Counted from the stretch's first letter, positions 1 through 13,164 are shown. The stretch: 64,000 nucleotides of DNA from Helicostylum pulchrum (GCA_025677825.1 JAIXMO010000032.1:295232-359231); one strand, 5' to 3'. The notes: generated by a model from the sequence alone, not told the origin. A program made the numbers and translations.

Positions 1-288
1 GTTTAAATAAGAACAAATAAATAAAACGGGAAAAAAGAGATATTTTTATTATTTTTGGTTTTTTTTTTTTTGAAGAGAAAAGAGAGTGAATAGAATATAC
101 AATAAAAGGGAAGAAAAAAAAAGACTATGTAAATAACGAGTGGCAAGGGATATAATACAGGACAAAGATTACAAAATGCGTAATGTATGTATTTTTTCTG
201 TCTGATATACAAAATAGGAATAATTGAAAAATTTGATGAAAAAAAAAATGAAAAAAAAGTTTTTTTTTTTCCCTCCATTTGGACCCAA

Positions 289-693
289 TTACTTAGCTGT
301 ACGGATGTAGAATTTAGGTGATGCATTACCAGAATTACCCATAAGCACAATAATATAACTAGTTTTAGTTTCAAGATCGGTAGGTAAAGTGACAGACCGA
401 GCACCATCAGCCAACTTGAATCCAGTATCCAAGTCCCAGAAAAGATGTTCATTGTATTCATCACCATCTTCAAGATAACCCAACTTGAGAGTACCAGTAG
501 CTGCTTCAGGAATAGGAACAATGCCAGTACCATCATTGTAAGTAATATCCCATTGAATTGTTACTGTTTGACCAGCACTCCATTTCGTACCAGAGTTGGG
601 TACATTAATCTTTGGGTTGATAGCACCTGCACTTGCTAAAGTTGCAATAAAAGCGAAAAGGAATAAAGCGATAAAGTAAGTTTTGTTGAACAT
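289..693 (-). CDS. Small secreted Kre9/Knh1-like cell-wall protein
   Basis: Single-exon 134-residue protein starting at the ATG at 693. Residues 1-22 form a signal peptide: a Lys near the start, a long hydrophobic core and an A-S-A cleavage site. The mature part begins INPKINVPNSGTKWSAGQTV and continues with IQWD, which matches the N-terminal domain of the Kre9/Knh1 (Ser-Thr-rich GPI-anchored) family, a small beta-sandwich linked to fungal cell-wall glucan assembly. There is no Ser/Thr-rich tail and no GPI-anchor signal, so it is probably released to the wall or medium. The family match is good; the exact role is inferred. It is followed downstream by about 290 bases of AT-rich sequence at the window edge. 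Confidence 0.75.
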   Translation of the reverse strand: MFNKTYFIALFLFAFIATLASAGAINPKINVPNSGTKWSAGQTVTIQWDITYNDGTGIVPIPEAATGTLKLGYLEDGDEYNEHLFWDLDTGFKLADGARSVTLPTDLETKTSYIIVLMGNSGNASPKFYIRTAK

Positions 694-2401
694 TTTTGTA
701 TTTATAATTTGTTGTTTGAATATGATGAAATTATAAAGAAAGAGAAAAAAAAAATTATATCCGATTTTTTCGTTCTTTTTTATACGAAAAAAAAAAAAAA
801 AAAGGTACGTGCATGAAAGCTTCTAACCCTAAAAAAGCGAAGAAAAAAAAAAGAGGTGAATGATCATCTTGAAACACATCCACTTAAAAAAACATAAAAT
901 ACACACACACATAAAAAAAGTACATTTTTCATCAGCCCTGCTAAATTTAAAATAGACGCCTTGCCTTTTTCTGTTATTTTATATATGAAATGATGTAACA
1001 ACTTTTTCATTTTTTGCACTAATCATAACAGTTATATTTTTATCTGTTCCGTATAATAATAGAACGATTGGTTCTTTTAAGAAAAAAAAATTATAAGGGT
1101 AGTTGTATAATCAATTGTATAAAAACTTGATTTCTTACAGTAGTAAAAAAAATACAAGTTCCTTTTTTTTCTCGCACAAGACCTTATACAGCGTCAATCA
1201 TTGCTCATCACTTTAAACCCGTTCTCTTTGTAATAATAAATGACTATATATTTTATTTCCGGATCCAAAATATCTTAGCATATGTCACCAGCTTCTTTTT
1301 TCTGCTGCTGCACACCGTTATTTGTCATGGTACTCATTTGTTTTCTTTTAGGGCTTAGAACCAAATATGACAAGACGATCTTTTTTTTTTTTTTTACTCT
1401 TGTAAGCCCCTATTGGGCTTCGTATTATTATTTTTTTGACGTGATAAAAACATAAAGCAAAAAGGTATTCTTTTTTTGAAACATTAATCCCTTTTTTGAA
1501 AATAAGGGGGCGATGAGATGAATAAAAGGGTTAAGTGCACAAATGTACACTCACATACTTTTTTTTTTTTAAGCCTTTGTTTGTGTGCGCATTTAATCTT
1601 AGTCTTAATAAAATTTCTACCTTTTTTATTGTGGCATATATCCCTTTCATTGCAATACCCGCCCCCTCTTCTTATTCTCTCACTCTTTTTTCAAAGCATG
1701 TTTCGCCACTTTGTCAAGTAAAAACACTACATTGTAAAATGTGTATTCGATAAAAAAAAAAGGATATATGGTCACTATTTAAACTATTACTACCTTGTGT
1801 CATATTTTCCTAACGTATATTATGTGTACCGATTCACCATTCCTCCGCGTGGACCTTATTAAATGCACCATTCTTATTAAAATATACTTTCGAGCCGAGT
1901 GCAAATTATTATATGAAAAAAAATCATGCCATTTTTTCATGTAAAAACAAGTTGGAGTGTGGTCGAGTGATATTAAACGATTGGTTGTATTTATTATACA
2001 TGGCCACAATAATGTACAAAAAGTAACAATAAAACATAGTATGATTTTTTAATGTACAGCGTGTTTTTCTTCTTTCTTTTTTTTTTTCATTATTGTCTCC
2101 TTTTTTTTCTTTTTCCTTTCTTTTGCATCGGGTATCATAACTCTGCATATTAAACTAAATATTCTAAATGTATAGCTCATTATAGCATCATAACGCTATA
2201 TCAAATGATATTTTGCAGCAAAAAGGTATGCTAATAATCATTTATTTATTTTTTAAAATAAAATGTCTTGCTTTGTTTTACATCACTCAATCAAGTGAAT
2301 AATACATGTATATATAAGAATGGGTATGCGAAAAAAAAAAAAAAAAAACTATATATAAAAAAGACCAACTCTTTTTTTTTTTTCCTTAAAAAAAGGTCAT
2401 T
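694..2401. other. Intergenic, no gene seen
   Basis: AT-rich DNA with many homopolymer A/T tracts and short open frames without recognisable protein sequence. It includes the upstream region of the secreted protein at 289-693 and the 3' side of the SCAP gene. No RNA gene or mobile element was recognised. Confidence 0.6.
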
Positions 2402-5400
2402 TTACAACCAGTTATTAAAAGAATAAGGAGAAGAAGCGACCGAAGTAGTAGACATACAATCTGAAGCCTTTGAACAGTTATTCCTTAACGAACAATCCGC
2501 AACGCTACGAGCTCCACTGCACCCATTAAAACTAGCTTCTACCGGTTTCTTTTTTAATACCGCCCTTTGTCGTCTCTTTTCATTTTGTTGCTTCTTCACG
2601 TTGCCACTACCACCACCACAACACTTGCCGCCATTTTTCTCTTTATTGGCACCTCCACAACACCCATCGACTCCTTTACTTGCAGGAGAGCACCCACTGT
2701 TTTCATCATCATCACATTGGCACCCTGAATCCACACCTTCATCTTCTTCAATCACCTGCTCCACCATCTTCTTCTTATGCAGCGGTTGAGTATCAATCGA
2801 ATCTTGTTTCAGCTTCTCCTTTTCAGTTAAACTCAGTTTATCAAGGTACACCAATTTAATAAAGTTGCCAAAATCACACGCTAACGCACACCCATCTAGC
2901 GGGATAATATGTCGCACCGTCGAGAACGGTAAGTTTTCACTTGCTTCCAGCATATCTTCATCTACCTCCTCCTCATCCTCATCATCCGACCCTTCATGAA
3001 TCCGCTTATACTTTAACTGATGCTCCAACGATTTCTTTTCAACAACAGCCGAACCAGCCGACGTCGATGTAAACAGACCTAACAGCGTGTCTCTTAACGC
3101 ACTTGTCGATGTTTGAATATCGTCTTCTTTCTGTAAGTCTAACTGTGTCGACGCATCATCATCTAAATTAAACGTTTCAATAGGAATACGCATAGACGGT
3201 GTTCCATCTTCTTTAGACATGGAGGGGTCGTAATACTGCAACGACGCAAACCAAGCCTCCCATTCCCCGCTTCCTTTGCTTGACGAACGACGTCGCCTGA
3301 CACCCGCCAAAATATTATCACAAAAGACCACGCCACGACCAGCCGGTTGGTCCACTTTGCCCAAGAAAGTAGCTTTTAGCGGAATATGCACATCGCCCGC
3401 CAATTGTTCGATATCCAGTAACTCCAGCATGGACGGATCTGTAATCACAGGACGCGTAGACACGATTCTCTTTTTAATTTGCTGCGATGTTGATCTTCTT
3501 CTTCTACCACTGGCAGTTAGATTCTGTCGACCGCTATCGGAACTGTCTTCTGTAATTGAAGATTTACGATGCTTGTACTGCTTACGATGATAATCTTTGG
3601 TGCATAGCGTACAAGACCCTTCGTGTCCGCCATCCGAGCGTTCTAGTCTCCACGCATGTACTTTATTATCCATCGAACTCGACGCGATTAAAAACCCGTT
3701 ACCAAAGCAAGTATCACAACTACGACACAGTCCCGGACCGTTCTCTACTTCACAGTACCTGGTTACCGCTACTTGATAGATGGACCCACGATGATCTGCC
3801 GCCACATTGCTATCCGTACTACGTGAGTAAGCCGACGAAGTATCTGACATATCGTCATTTTCATCTGAAGATTCTTCTGCAAGACTGTTTGAAAACTTTG
3901 AGAATTTACGGATGGGTCCACCAACCAATAAATTATCAATCGACGTAGACGGCATTGAGGATTTACCGAGAGATAAAGTACCGACACATTCTCCCGTTTC
4001 GAAATTCCAAACACGGACGGAGCCGTCACTGCAACCCGTGACAACAACACCCATACCGCCCACAGGTAATTCCGTAGCAATGGAAGTAATTGCACTATTC
4101 TGTTCAATCGTATACGCTAATTTCCACACAGTGGTAGTAACTTCTTCTTCTTCATTATCTTTAGATTGGATCAAACGACGTTCCCAGCATTTCACCGTTC
4201 CGTCTTTAGACGCAGTAAATACCCACGTGATGCCTAATTTACGATACGGCGCCTTGACATCGACTACATGCAACTGTGTAATTTCTTTTGTATGCCCTGT
4301 CTTTACCGTCTGAATACACTCGCCCGATAAAATATCCCATTCATAGATAGCGCCACTCTTATGAACCGAGATGACGAAATTCTGCGACGCTTCGATTTCG
4401 GCGGACCCTACACGAGCCGCTGCTTCTGCGACCAACGGATGACAGTACTCGGTGATGATTCCAATAAACTGAATAAACAAGATACGATCGGAGGGTACAT
4501 ACGCACTCTTTTTCTTGACCGGGCTGTGCACTCGATTACGAAGCTTTGGCGCTTCATGGTCTTGAACTTCCACTGAAGGTAAATGTGGATGATACTCCAT
4601 TTCTCTTACTAGAGTACCCGTACTAATATTCCAGATACGCACCATACCATCATCATACCCTGCCGCGATCCACTTATTGCCTTGATCGACTTTAACACAC
4701 CTAGCTTTTGGCAAAATGGTCTTTACCACTTGCTGCGTACGGTTGGATTTTTTCTTTTGTGTAGATTTCTTAGATACGTTTGAAATCTTCTTCTTCTTTT
4801 GTTGAAAAAAGTCTGCATTTAACGTAGCTTGCATCACACCGCCACGAATAGGAGTTAATTTATCGAGACGAGCGATCCATGTTGATTTAGAGACATCTGT
4901 GTTCCACAGCACCAGTCTGCCGTCTTGACCGCAAGAGACCAAACTGTGTTTGGCGTTGGCGTCCAAGTTTTGAATATCTGCGACGTGCTGACTTGTCAAC
5001 GTACGTACTTGTACGTGTTTTACATTAGCGTGGTACTGCTGCTGGTTGAATATGTTTTGTACGGTGATGGCGCCACGATGAACACCGTCCACATCGTATT
5101 CTTTACCGACGCCTTCAGAATAATTAGATTGACCTTTCAAATAAAAATAATAGACGCGTTTTAAGAACTGTAATGGGAACCAACGAATCAAGGCTAAAAA
5201 GAATTCGTTGAAAGCGTGCGTCAAGATTGGCCGTAACCATTGATCTCTCCATCTAGGTGTCATCCAAGTAATAATACCTATTGTGACAAAGCACAGCATT
5301 AACATTGGGATATTGATTTGCGAAAGAAAGATCAACGTGTTTTGTAGACTTGTCAAAATAAACATTCGAAATAACGAAGGACGGCGTTGCATCTTTGTTC

Positions 5401-7469
5401 GAACAAGCATGGATTTCGCTAAATACAATTGTTGTAACTGGTCAAGATGATCTGTTACTCGGTTGATATTTTGGTCGTAAATAAACAAATGAGGTGGTTG
5501 GATTTTAAGCCAAGTGATATCCTGGTCTGGATTCACTGTGGTCCAAAACTGGTCTGATAATTGATTTAGTTCGGGTTGGTGATGTTTATATTTATCCACT
5601 TGATGATGTTGATGTTGGTTTTGGTATTGACTCGCTTCATTTGAACAAAATAATGTCAATAAAATAACGACAAAACAAAGCTATATAAGAGGTTAGAATT
5701 TTCGTTTATAAAATAGAAACTTAACAATGCATATTGTTTTTTTTACCATTAAAGCGTTATAGACTCTGTGAGTTTTAAAGTCTTTACAATCAGCACAGGA
5801 CTTTGAATCTTCTTCGTTAGGATTATCTTGTACGGGACAGAAATCGGGATTTTGTTGAATTGTGTCTGAATCGCGATTTGCAATCTCGTGTAATCTTTTT
5901 GACATTTGACGGTCATCTAAATCAGCCAGCTAAGACATAAACAGGGTTAGATGTATACATATGTACGTGTGTATGTATGTATGTTACCTCTACTCGCTTG
6001 ATATCGATAGATAATACAGCGATAATAAAAGTCATTTCCAAGATATAATCTACGCATAAAGCAACTTTGGTAAACATACAAAATTCTTTAATTAATGCAT
6101 TGTCCATGTATCCTCCTAACGTAAGGATAACTAATTCTGCTACTAATGTAGCTGTCACTGGTACACCCACACTTTGTAACCCTATTTATAAAATTCTTAG
6201 TCATATGTTTTTACAGCAAGCAAATAAAAATAAAAAAAAATCTTACCACGGCTAACTTTTTCAATTACAATCATATCACAACCAGCGTTAAGTACAGCAT
6301 TTGTTAATAAGAATACGTTTTCTAACGAAGCGATATTGACGGAAATAAGTAAAAGATACCAAGGAACGTTATTCAGAGAGATCCCGAGTTTGATGAAAAT
6401 ACCCCAAGTAGTGGTGAAACAAGCTATTGATAAAAAGATGGTAGCTAAACCGAAGGTATAACCAGATTTTACTAGATTAGATTTACCAAATGCAGTAGAA
6501 ACCAAGTAAAAGATAACAATGTAAGCGACAATTGATAATTGTACTTTATTTGATACTTCATACGGGAACAAGTTAAACTAAGAAAAGAAGAAAAAAACGA
6601 GTTTAGTACATATGACTCCGCTCTCCCACACAACCCATGGAATCTTTTTTTTTTTTTACCTTGTATTGAATCATTTGAGGAAGAGTGTTTGTTGAACCTG
6701 CCCAAATAGAAGATTCGGATAAAGTGAATTGATGATGATCGATATCAATAATATTGTATTTTTCTTTTACTTGCTGTAATATATTATTCCAAATACGCAC
6801 GGTATTACTATTTGGAGATTGTTTCAAGACAAATGTTAGTAATACAGCGTCCGCTTTAATAAATTCTCCAAGCTGATTGAACGTGGTATTTGAATAGATT
6901 GAATAGGGATGATTCTTATATTTCAACAGTGTTTGACTATTCAAGTTTGTATTTTTACGCCAATCTGATTCATCTTGCAACATTTCAAAGGGTGGAGCGT
7001 GAACTAAGCAACTGCCTTGATGCTTATAACAAATAGAAGACAAAGAAACAGCTGAATCTTGTTCCATAACAATCATCGTCGTAATCGATTCATAAATTAG
7101 TTTAGCTTGTTGAATCAATTCAAACGTAACTGCTTGATCAGGATGAGATAAACGAATGCGTTCCGTAATTAAATATTGTGAGGGGGAGAGATGACTATTT
7201 TGTGTAAAGTTATTGAATTGGACATGAGCAGACGCATGCCAACACTGAGCGTCTAGAGAAGTTGATATTTGAGATAATGGTATATTATTGTGTGTTGTTG
7301 GTGTTACTGCCGTTGGAACCGATTTTGTAAGATAAGGTAGTGAAAAATAAAATATAAACGATAGAGAAAATAGCAGTAATAAATTTATTCGTGATGCAAC
7401 GGCTTTGCCGTAGTCATAGTAATAATTTGATAGCCTTTTTGATAACCTAGTTGCTGTTCTGTAAGGCAT
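2402..7469 (-). CDS. SCAP: SREBP cleavage-activating protein (SCAP) homologue
   Basis: Five exons (7469-6660, 6577-6247, 6181-5988, 5929-5747, 5680-2402) give 1,598 residues. SCAP is the ER sterol sensor that escorts SREBP transcription factors to Golgi proteases. Residues 23-42 are a first membrane helix. Residues about 274-455 form a sterol-sensing domain, with SLENVFLLTNAV and the segment VLSIDIKRVELADLDDR, very close to animal SCAP (ELADLN). The Asp of VDYILEM aligns with the Insig-relevant Asp443 of mammalian SCAP. More membrane helices follow, at about residues 504-516 and 610-650. At least six WD repeats (SCGQDGRLVLWN, AAGYDDGMVRIWN, TASKDGTVKCWE, TGCSDGSVRVWN) fill about residues 725-1210, the expected SREBP-binding part. 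The last 111 residues are Cys/Gly-rich. The ATG at 7469 was chosen because it is the first that gives the N-terminal helix. The gene is divergent from the 5-phosphatase gene, 254 bp away. Confidence 0.88.
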
Positions 7470-7723
7470 AATAAATAAAAGTAAAAAAAAAAAAAAATGT
7501 ATACACAAAAGAAGAGTAAAGAAGATTTTTTTAAACGAGGTCAGTTTAATACTCAGTACTGCAACAACTACACTTTTTGTTCCTTGATTTGGAGTTGTGT
7601 CACACCTTTTTTTTTTTTTTTTTTTGCACTTAAATTACTGACTTATTTTATTTTTTTCGCTTTCTTTCTTTTTCTTTTCTTTCTCTTTTCTTTTTCCCCA
7701 CGTTTTTTATTTTTATTACTAGT
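7470..7723. promoter_or_regulatory. Shared divergent promoter region
   Basis: A 254-bp gap separates the start codons of SCAP (-) and the 5-phosphatase (+). It contains long pyrimidine tracts on the + strand (about 7610-7700) leading into the + strand ATG. Both genes must be driven from here; no specific factor site could be assigned. Confidence 0.5.
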
Positions 7724-9773
7724 ATGTCCAATTCTTGGACAGTTTCAAAAGCAGTCTCTCATTTTATAAAAAATAGAAAAAGCGACAATAACCATGGTAA
7801 CTCTAGATCGGTAGATCAAAGCCCGACAATTGCTACTCAACAACCCTCACTACCAACATGTTACAACGATAGACTTAAAGTATTTGTTGGTACCTGGAAC
7901 ATGTACGGTAGATTATTACCTATAGACCTCTCGACATTTTTAACCGAAAATAATCGCAATCATGATAATATGCACCACCACCGTCAAACAGGTTTAGATG
8001 GCACAGCTACGCATCCATATCATTTATTAGTGATTGGTACCCAAGAGTGCGAACGAGATATTTCGGAATCTCTATTCTATCCTTCAAAAGAGGTTTGGGA
8101 AAAAAGGTTATCGGACTATCTCGGTTCTCATTATAAACTAGTACAAACAGAAACCTTGGCCGCTTTACATGTTGCTGTATTTGTTTGGCTACCCGTTGAA
8201 CATTTAGTAAAAGATGTTCAATCAGAATCTATAAAAACTGGTTGGGCAAATATGGTTGGGTAAAAAAAAAAAAAAAAACGCTATTACTCTTCTATAAAAA
8301 AAAAAGACTAAAACACGTTTTTATATATTACATTTTAGCAATAAGGGTGCCGTGGCTGTATCAATTTTATTTGGCTCCAGGTCTTTATTATTTATAAATT
8401 GTCATCTTACAGGTATATATAAACCTTTTTTTTTATATGCATAAAAGAATGCATTTATATATAACAAACATAAACATGTTTTTTTTAGCGCATCAAACAA
8501 AGTTATCCGAAAGAAACGCTAATGTCCAACGAATCTTGTGTGAACTAAAAATGCCCAACTTTAGTACCAAAAAGAACAAGAAAAAATCGTGTAAAGTTAT
8601 TTTGAATTGAAAAGAAACCAGTTACAAAAAAATATTAACGTTACAAAAAGAGTAGATCCCTCCGTTATCGATCAATTTGATCACGTTTTTCTGTTTGGTG
8701 ATACTAATTACCGTATTAACGCCGAGCGCTCCTTCGTATTCGACGCTATAAAGCAAGGAGATTATAATGTAAATTAAATATCACCTTACACAAAGGGAAA
8801 AGACAGAGCATTCTTTAATAACTTTTTATATATATAGACTTTATTAGAATATGATCAACTATCAGTTGAAAGAAGAACGGAGGGATCCCCATTAGCTTTC
8901 TTTCGTGAACATCCTATTCAATTCCCTCCTACTTATAAATTAGATACCATTATCACTGGTGTAAGTAGTGGTGCTGCTGCAACCTTGGTTGCATCAACCA
9001 ATGCAGATTCTTCTGAATCCGATTATAGTAGTCCATTCACCACTCAACCTTGTGATAAAAATAATACCATGATATCCCTTACAACTTCTTCCACATCTTC
9101 TTTACCCAGACTTGCATCTACGACGAAACAATCTGTTAAAACCAGTATTCACAACACCCGAGCTAAATCAGTCAAAAGTATCAAACGTAGACTTAGCACT
9201 AAAAAAAAAATTAATGTACCACAACAAACAGAACCGGACCAACTGTATAATACAAACCACCACCAGCAAGAACTGGTTTCAGAGGACGAAATCTTAATCC
9301 CGTGTGATTCCAAAATTGCCTTGTTTGATTCGGATACCATACTTTGTTATGATAGTTCCGAAAAGCAACGTGTACCTAGCTGGACTGACCGTATTCTCTG
9401 GTGTGACAGAGCTTCGACGCATCATATCTCACCACCACAACCTAATAACAAAAAATTAAAAAGAAAGCCCCTCAAAACCCAAAAGGCTACTCTTTCTATA
9501 TTCCCCTTTGGTAAAAACAATAGACAATTTATGCGCGATACCGTTTGCTATTCTTACGATGCTGTACTACACGAGTCCCTGTTTGGTGTAAGTGACCATA
9601 TGCCTGTGATTGGTGTATTTGGAATCTACTTTGATGAATGGACTTCAATTCCTATTCATCAGAAAATCATAAAACTAAACAAGACCTTTACTTTACAAAG
9701 TGCTCATTCTCGTCAATCAAAACAAACCAAGCGTCCAAGAACAAAGCTTTGGTGGCAAAGACTTTTTCGCTAA
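7724..9773 (+). CDS. Inositol polyphosphate 5-phosphatase
   Basis: Five exons (7724-8259, 8339-8412, 8489-8590, 8653-8768, 8838-9773) give 587 residues. The family removes the 5-phosphate from PtdIns(4,5)P2 and related lipids or inositol phosphates, using a Mg-dependent endonuclease-like fold. Visible motifs in order: TWNMYG (residues 57-62), GTQECERD (~110), NKGAVAVSILF, NCHLTAHQ, GDTNYRI (253-259), FPPTYK (~305-310), RVPSWTDRILW (455-464) and GVSDHMPV (526-533). These are the hallmark 5-phosphatase blocks. An insert of about 140 Ser/Thr/Lys-rich residues lies between FPPTYK and PSWTDR, where most relatives have about 20. The usual GDLNYR is GDTNYR. No SAC1 domain is present, so it is not a complete synaptojanin. 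The splice site near 8590/8653 is the least certain. Confidence 0.85.
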
Positions 9774-9938
9774 TAAAATAATTTATATATATATAAAAGA
9801 AAGTGAGGAGAAAAAAAAAATAATAAATAATTGTTATGTACAAAATAAAATGTTGCTGCTGTACAAAAAGATATGTAAGGGGGGGGGGGAGTGGTAAGGG
9901 TTGATATTAGAATATATATATATATATGATATGTTGTA

Positions 9939-11377
9939 CTAGTAAACACTAATGGATTCGTATGTTGGTAAAGAAGAAGAGGAAGCACATGGTATGTTGC
10001 TTGCTAGTAAAGCGGTGGCATAAGACGGCACAGTAGATATATCCATACCCATCCAACGTGTTGGTATCACATCATCTTCACCTCCTATACTACTATCACT
10101 TGTTATAGATGATAAAGAGGGTGGAGAAGAAGAACGAGAGGATGGTGTCACTTCTCCCATAGCGATCATATGAGCTAAAGTTTCGGGATCGTAATAAATC
10201 GATCTTCGGTTTTCTTGATAAGGCGGTAAAATATCATCTTCATCTTCAGGTACAGATGGTGCAATCACCACTGGAATAGCCGCTTTTAATTCTAAATATA
10301 CATATATAAATAAATAAATGAAATCATTTTTTATTGTCGTTATTCTTACCGGAAATATGACCGTCTGCATTTTCTAATGAAACTGTAAATTTAAGTTTAT
10401 GTTGAATTTCAATTAATTCACCACACATATCAAAATGAAGCCTATTGTCTCTTAGTCCAGGAACAATCAATACTTGGGTTTTTGTGAAACGACCGGTCGC
10501 AGGGTCTAAACGAAAGTGTTCATCACGAAGGAAATTCAGTACTTTACTTGTCGTCTTTTGATGACTAGAAGTGGTACAAGTAATATATTCTTTTAAGGAA
10601 CATACGACCGATTCGATCTTTAGGTTGGGAGCAAGCGGAATCAAGTCAAAGGAGACTGGGATAATTTTATTGGGACTAAAGACTTTACTTGGAATACTTA
10701 TATCATAAGCAACTTTATTTTCCCATAAGTTTGAAATCTCTACTGCTTGAGAGTATTGGACGCTAGATGCCAGCAAGTGTCGACTTAGTCTGATTGAACA
10801 TTTATCCATATAATCTTTGGAGAATTTCGGTCGATCGCAATAAGCGTAAAGTTGATATTGGACTTTACCTAATTCATGATGAATTGTTTCCGGTAAATTT
10901 CCCGGCAAAGGTATTTCAAAGTCCCTGAAAAAAAAAAATTAAAAAAATTTACCTTTTTTGGGTTCAAATATAATTCTTTTTACCATTTATATTGCCCTTG
11001 ACACAAGTGGTTCTTTTTTTTTAATCCTAAAAGAATCAACTCTTTTTCGATAATTGTACGCTTTTCTTTGAATATTTTTTGATTTGATTTACGAGCTTTT
11101 TTTTTAAAAAAAAAAAAGATAAATATTTGTATACTATACATATATGTTATATATCTGCTGCAATTTTACCTTCGCACCAACTGACACTAGTCATGCCTGA
11201 GAATTTTAATTTAATAGATTTCACTCTTGTTTTTTCTTGGCAATTAAATAAGACACTGCCTCGTAAAATTGTGCCTGCAGATTCTTCTAAAGAGCCATGC
11301 AGGATAAGGTGATCGTTTTCTAACTGGATCCGGAATTCGGGCGCTTGAGCGAAATGCATAGGATGAACGTTTAACAT
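9939..11377 (-). CDS. Arrestin-like trafficking adaptor
   Basis: Four exons (11377-11170, 11095-10984, 10924-10350, 10291-9939) give 415 residues. Arrestin N- and C-domains are recognisable: LENDHLILHGSLEESAGTIL and GSVLFNCQEKT early, then GQYKWDFEIPLPGNLPETI, and the second half with NKVAYDISIPSKVF and IIPVSFDLIPLAP. Fungal alpha-arrestins recruit Nedd4/Rsp5-type ubiquitin ligases to plasma-membrane transporters. The tail carries LPPY, VPSY and LPTY, variants of the PY motif bound by WW domains, within a Ser-rich stretch. An AG acceptor-like site lies immediately before the ATG at 11377, so a further upstream coding or 5' UTR exon is possible. The gene converges with the 5-phosphatase gene, 165 bp away. 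Confidence 0.82.
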
Positions 11378-12063
11378 GCTGTAATAAATAATAAAAGTTT
11401 GATAAAATAGAAATAAAAAGAGAATATAAAAATATTTTTTATGATTTTTATATAAAACAAAAAAAAAAAAATTACGCTACAAGCCAGCTGAGCGGTTTTA
11501 AAAATATATATTGTTCCCGATGTTACCGGATATAGGCTTTTTATATAAAATCATCACCATATAATAATAATAAAGAAGAGAAAAAAAAAATAACGTGTAA
11601 CACATCCTCTTGTCAAACGCTGGATCAATAAACAATTGCGCATGATCTTTCATTCCACAATAAAAAAAAATCCCTCCTTTTCTTTCTTTCTTGCTGTCGT
11701 CTTCTTTTTTTTTGCAGTAGTAGTAACGGAGAAGGAATTTCATAGATATAATTTCACCTATTATAGCTATTATTATAAAAAAAAATATTGGGTACCTAAA
11801 TGGAAGTTAAAAAGTATACCCCTTGACATCTGAGTTAAATAAATAAATAAATAAATCATCCAAGTTCCAAGTGGCAATAGTAATGTGGTATAAATGAACT
11901 GATAATATAACATGTGTGTAACACATATAAGCTTTTTTATTTGTTTTGAGACATTAAAAGCAGATCATAATGCCTCGTCGTCCCATTCTCACGCAAATTT
12001 TATTTATTTATTAAAAAGACTCAAAAAAATTAGCTAATATACTTGGCACGTGTGTGAGGCTGT
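11378..12063. other. Intergenic, no gene seen
   Basis: Upstream region of the arrestin gene and downstream region of CTK3, both on the minus strand. It contains a short TAAA tetranucleotide repeat near 11835-11857 and A/T tracts, and nothing else recognisable. Confidence 0.6.
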
Positions 12064-13164
12064 TCAGAGTGTGCTTGGCCTTTGGCTGAGCATCATATTC
12101 CAAGAGTAATGAGGCAAACGTAACATGTTTTGTACCATCATAATTTCATAGTCAGATTCAGGGTCAAGTGAATCTGTTGAATTCCAAAATTCTTCAAATT
12201 CTGAGTCTTTACTTTCCTCGGGTGGTCTTATCCAAATTTCCTCCCGAAGTCTTTTATGCTACAGTAAAAAAAAAAATTAAAGTTAACTCTTTCCGTCGTT
12301 CCGTCTTAAGATTTCTTCGTTACGTTACCCTTTCTCTATCTTCTTCCATTCTTCTTAAAATATCTTCCTTTGAAAAAGCCTCTGCATTTGTTTGCGTTGG
12401 TATTAAGCTTAAACATTTTCTACTATTAGTATAACCACTATTATCTTTTTTTGAAACGTATACATACCTTGAATCATGCTCTAGTAACGGCTTTTCCGCT
12501 TCTTCTAAATCCTTTTCTTCAAAATATCCTTTTCTTTTCCAATTATTTAAAATCTACATTCAACTGCAGATGTTAGTGATACAAATCAGATTTTTCTATT
12601 ATTACAACTTACCTTTTGTGTGTTTGGTATATTCAGTACTCCTTTGGGTCCACCAGCCACCACAGCATGAATAATACGAGGTAAATCAGGTCGCGTCTGC
12701 TCTATATAACTAGTGTATCTTGCTTTTTGACTGGCTGAAAAAATTGCATCCAGCACATAGATTATATTTAACCGAGCGTTATATGACGCCTATTTATTTT
12801 TATTTTTAAATTCAAAAAAAAAGAAAAAGACAAAAGAGAAATAAAAAGGCATTTTAATATGATTTAATAAAACAGTTTTAATGTAAACGAATATAACAAA
12901 GATAAGATTCTCCCCCTCCCCCCCACCCCCACTTCCTCATTCCGTACTTCTAAAACTACAATTTTTTAAAAAGAAAAAGAAAAAAGAGCAACTTCTTACC
13001 TGTTCAAGTACTTCAATTATACAACTGTATAGATCTTCTGATAAATTCTTGTGGCGCATAGCGTAATTAGCTACTTTTTGAATGGCTTGTTGTGATGCAT
13101 TGAGTTTGCCTAATAGTGAAGAGAATATCAAACGGCATTCAAAAGGATCGGATTCGTCAGCCAT
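12064..13164 (-). CDS. CTK3: CTD kinase subunit gamma (Ctk3-like)
   Basis: Five exons (13164-13000, 12789-12613, 12553-12468, 12419-12329, 12258-12064) give 237 residues. The N-terminal half is a CTD-interaction-type helical domain typical of Ctk3: DPFECRLIFSSLLGKLNASQ, AIQKVANYAMRHKNLSEDLY, and NARLNIIYVLDAIF. The C-terminal part has the family signature: ILNNWKRKGYF, the helix HKRLREEIWIRPPEES and FEEFW. With Ctk1 and Ctk2 it forms the kinase that phosphorylates Ser2 of the RNA polymerase II C-terminal domain. Length is close to known Ctk3 proteins. The first intron (210 nt) is longer than most in this window. The start is the only ATG before the conserved DPFE. Confidence 0.85.

Noticed and set aside
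3276..4576. Several plus-strand open frames over the SCAP last exon
   Set aside because: They are antisense to a well-supported WD-repeat coding exon and show no independent protein features.
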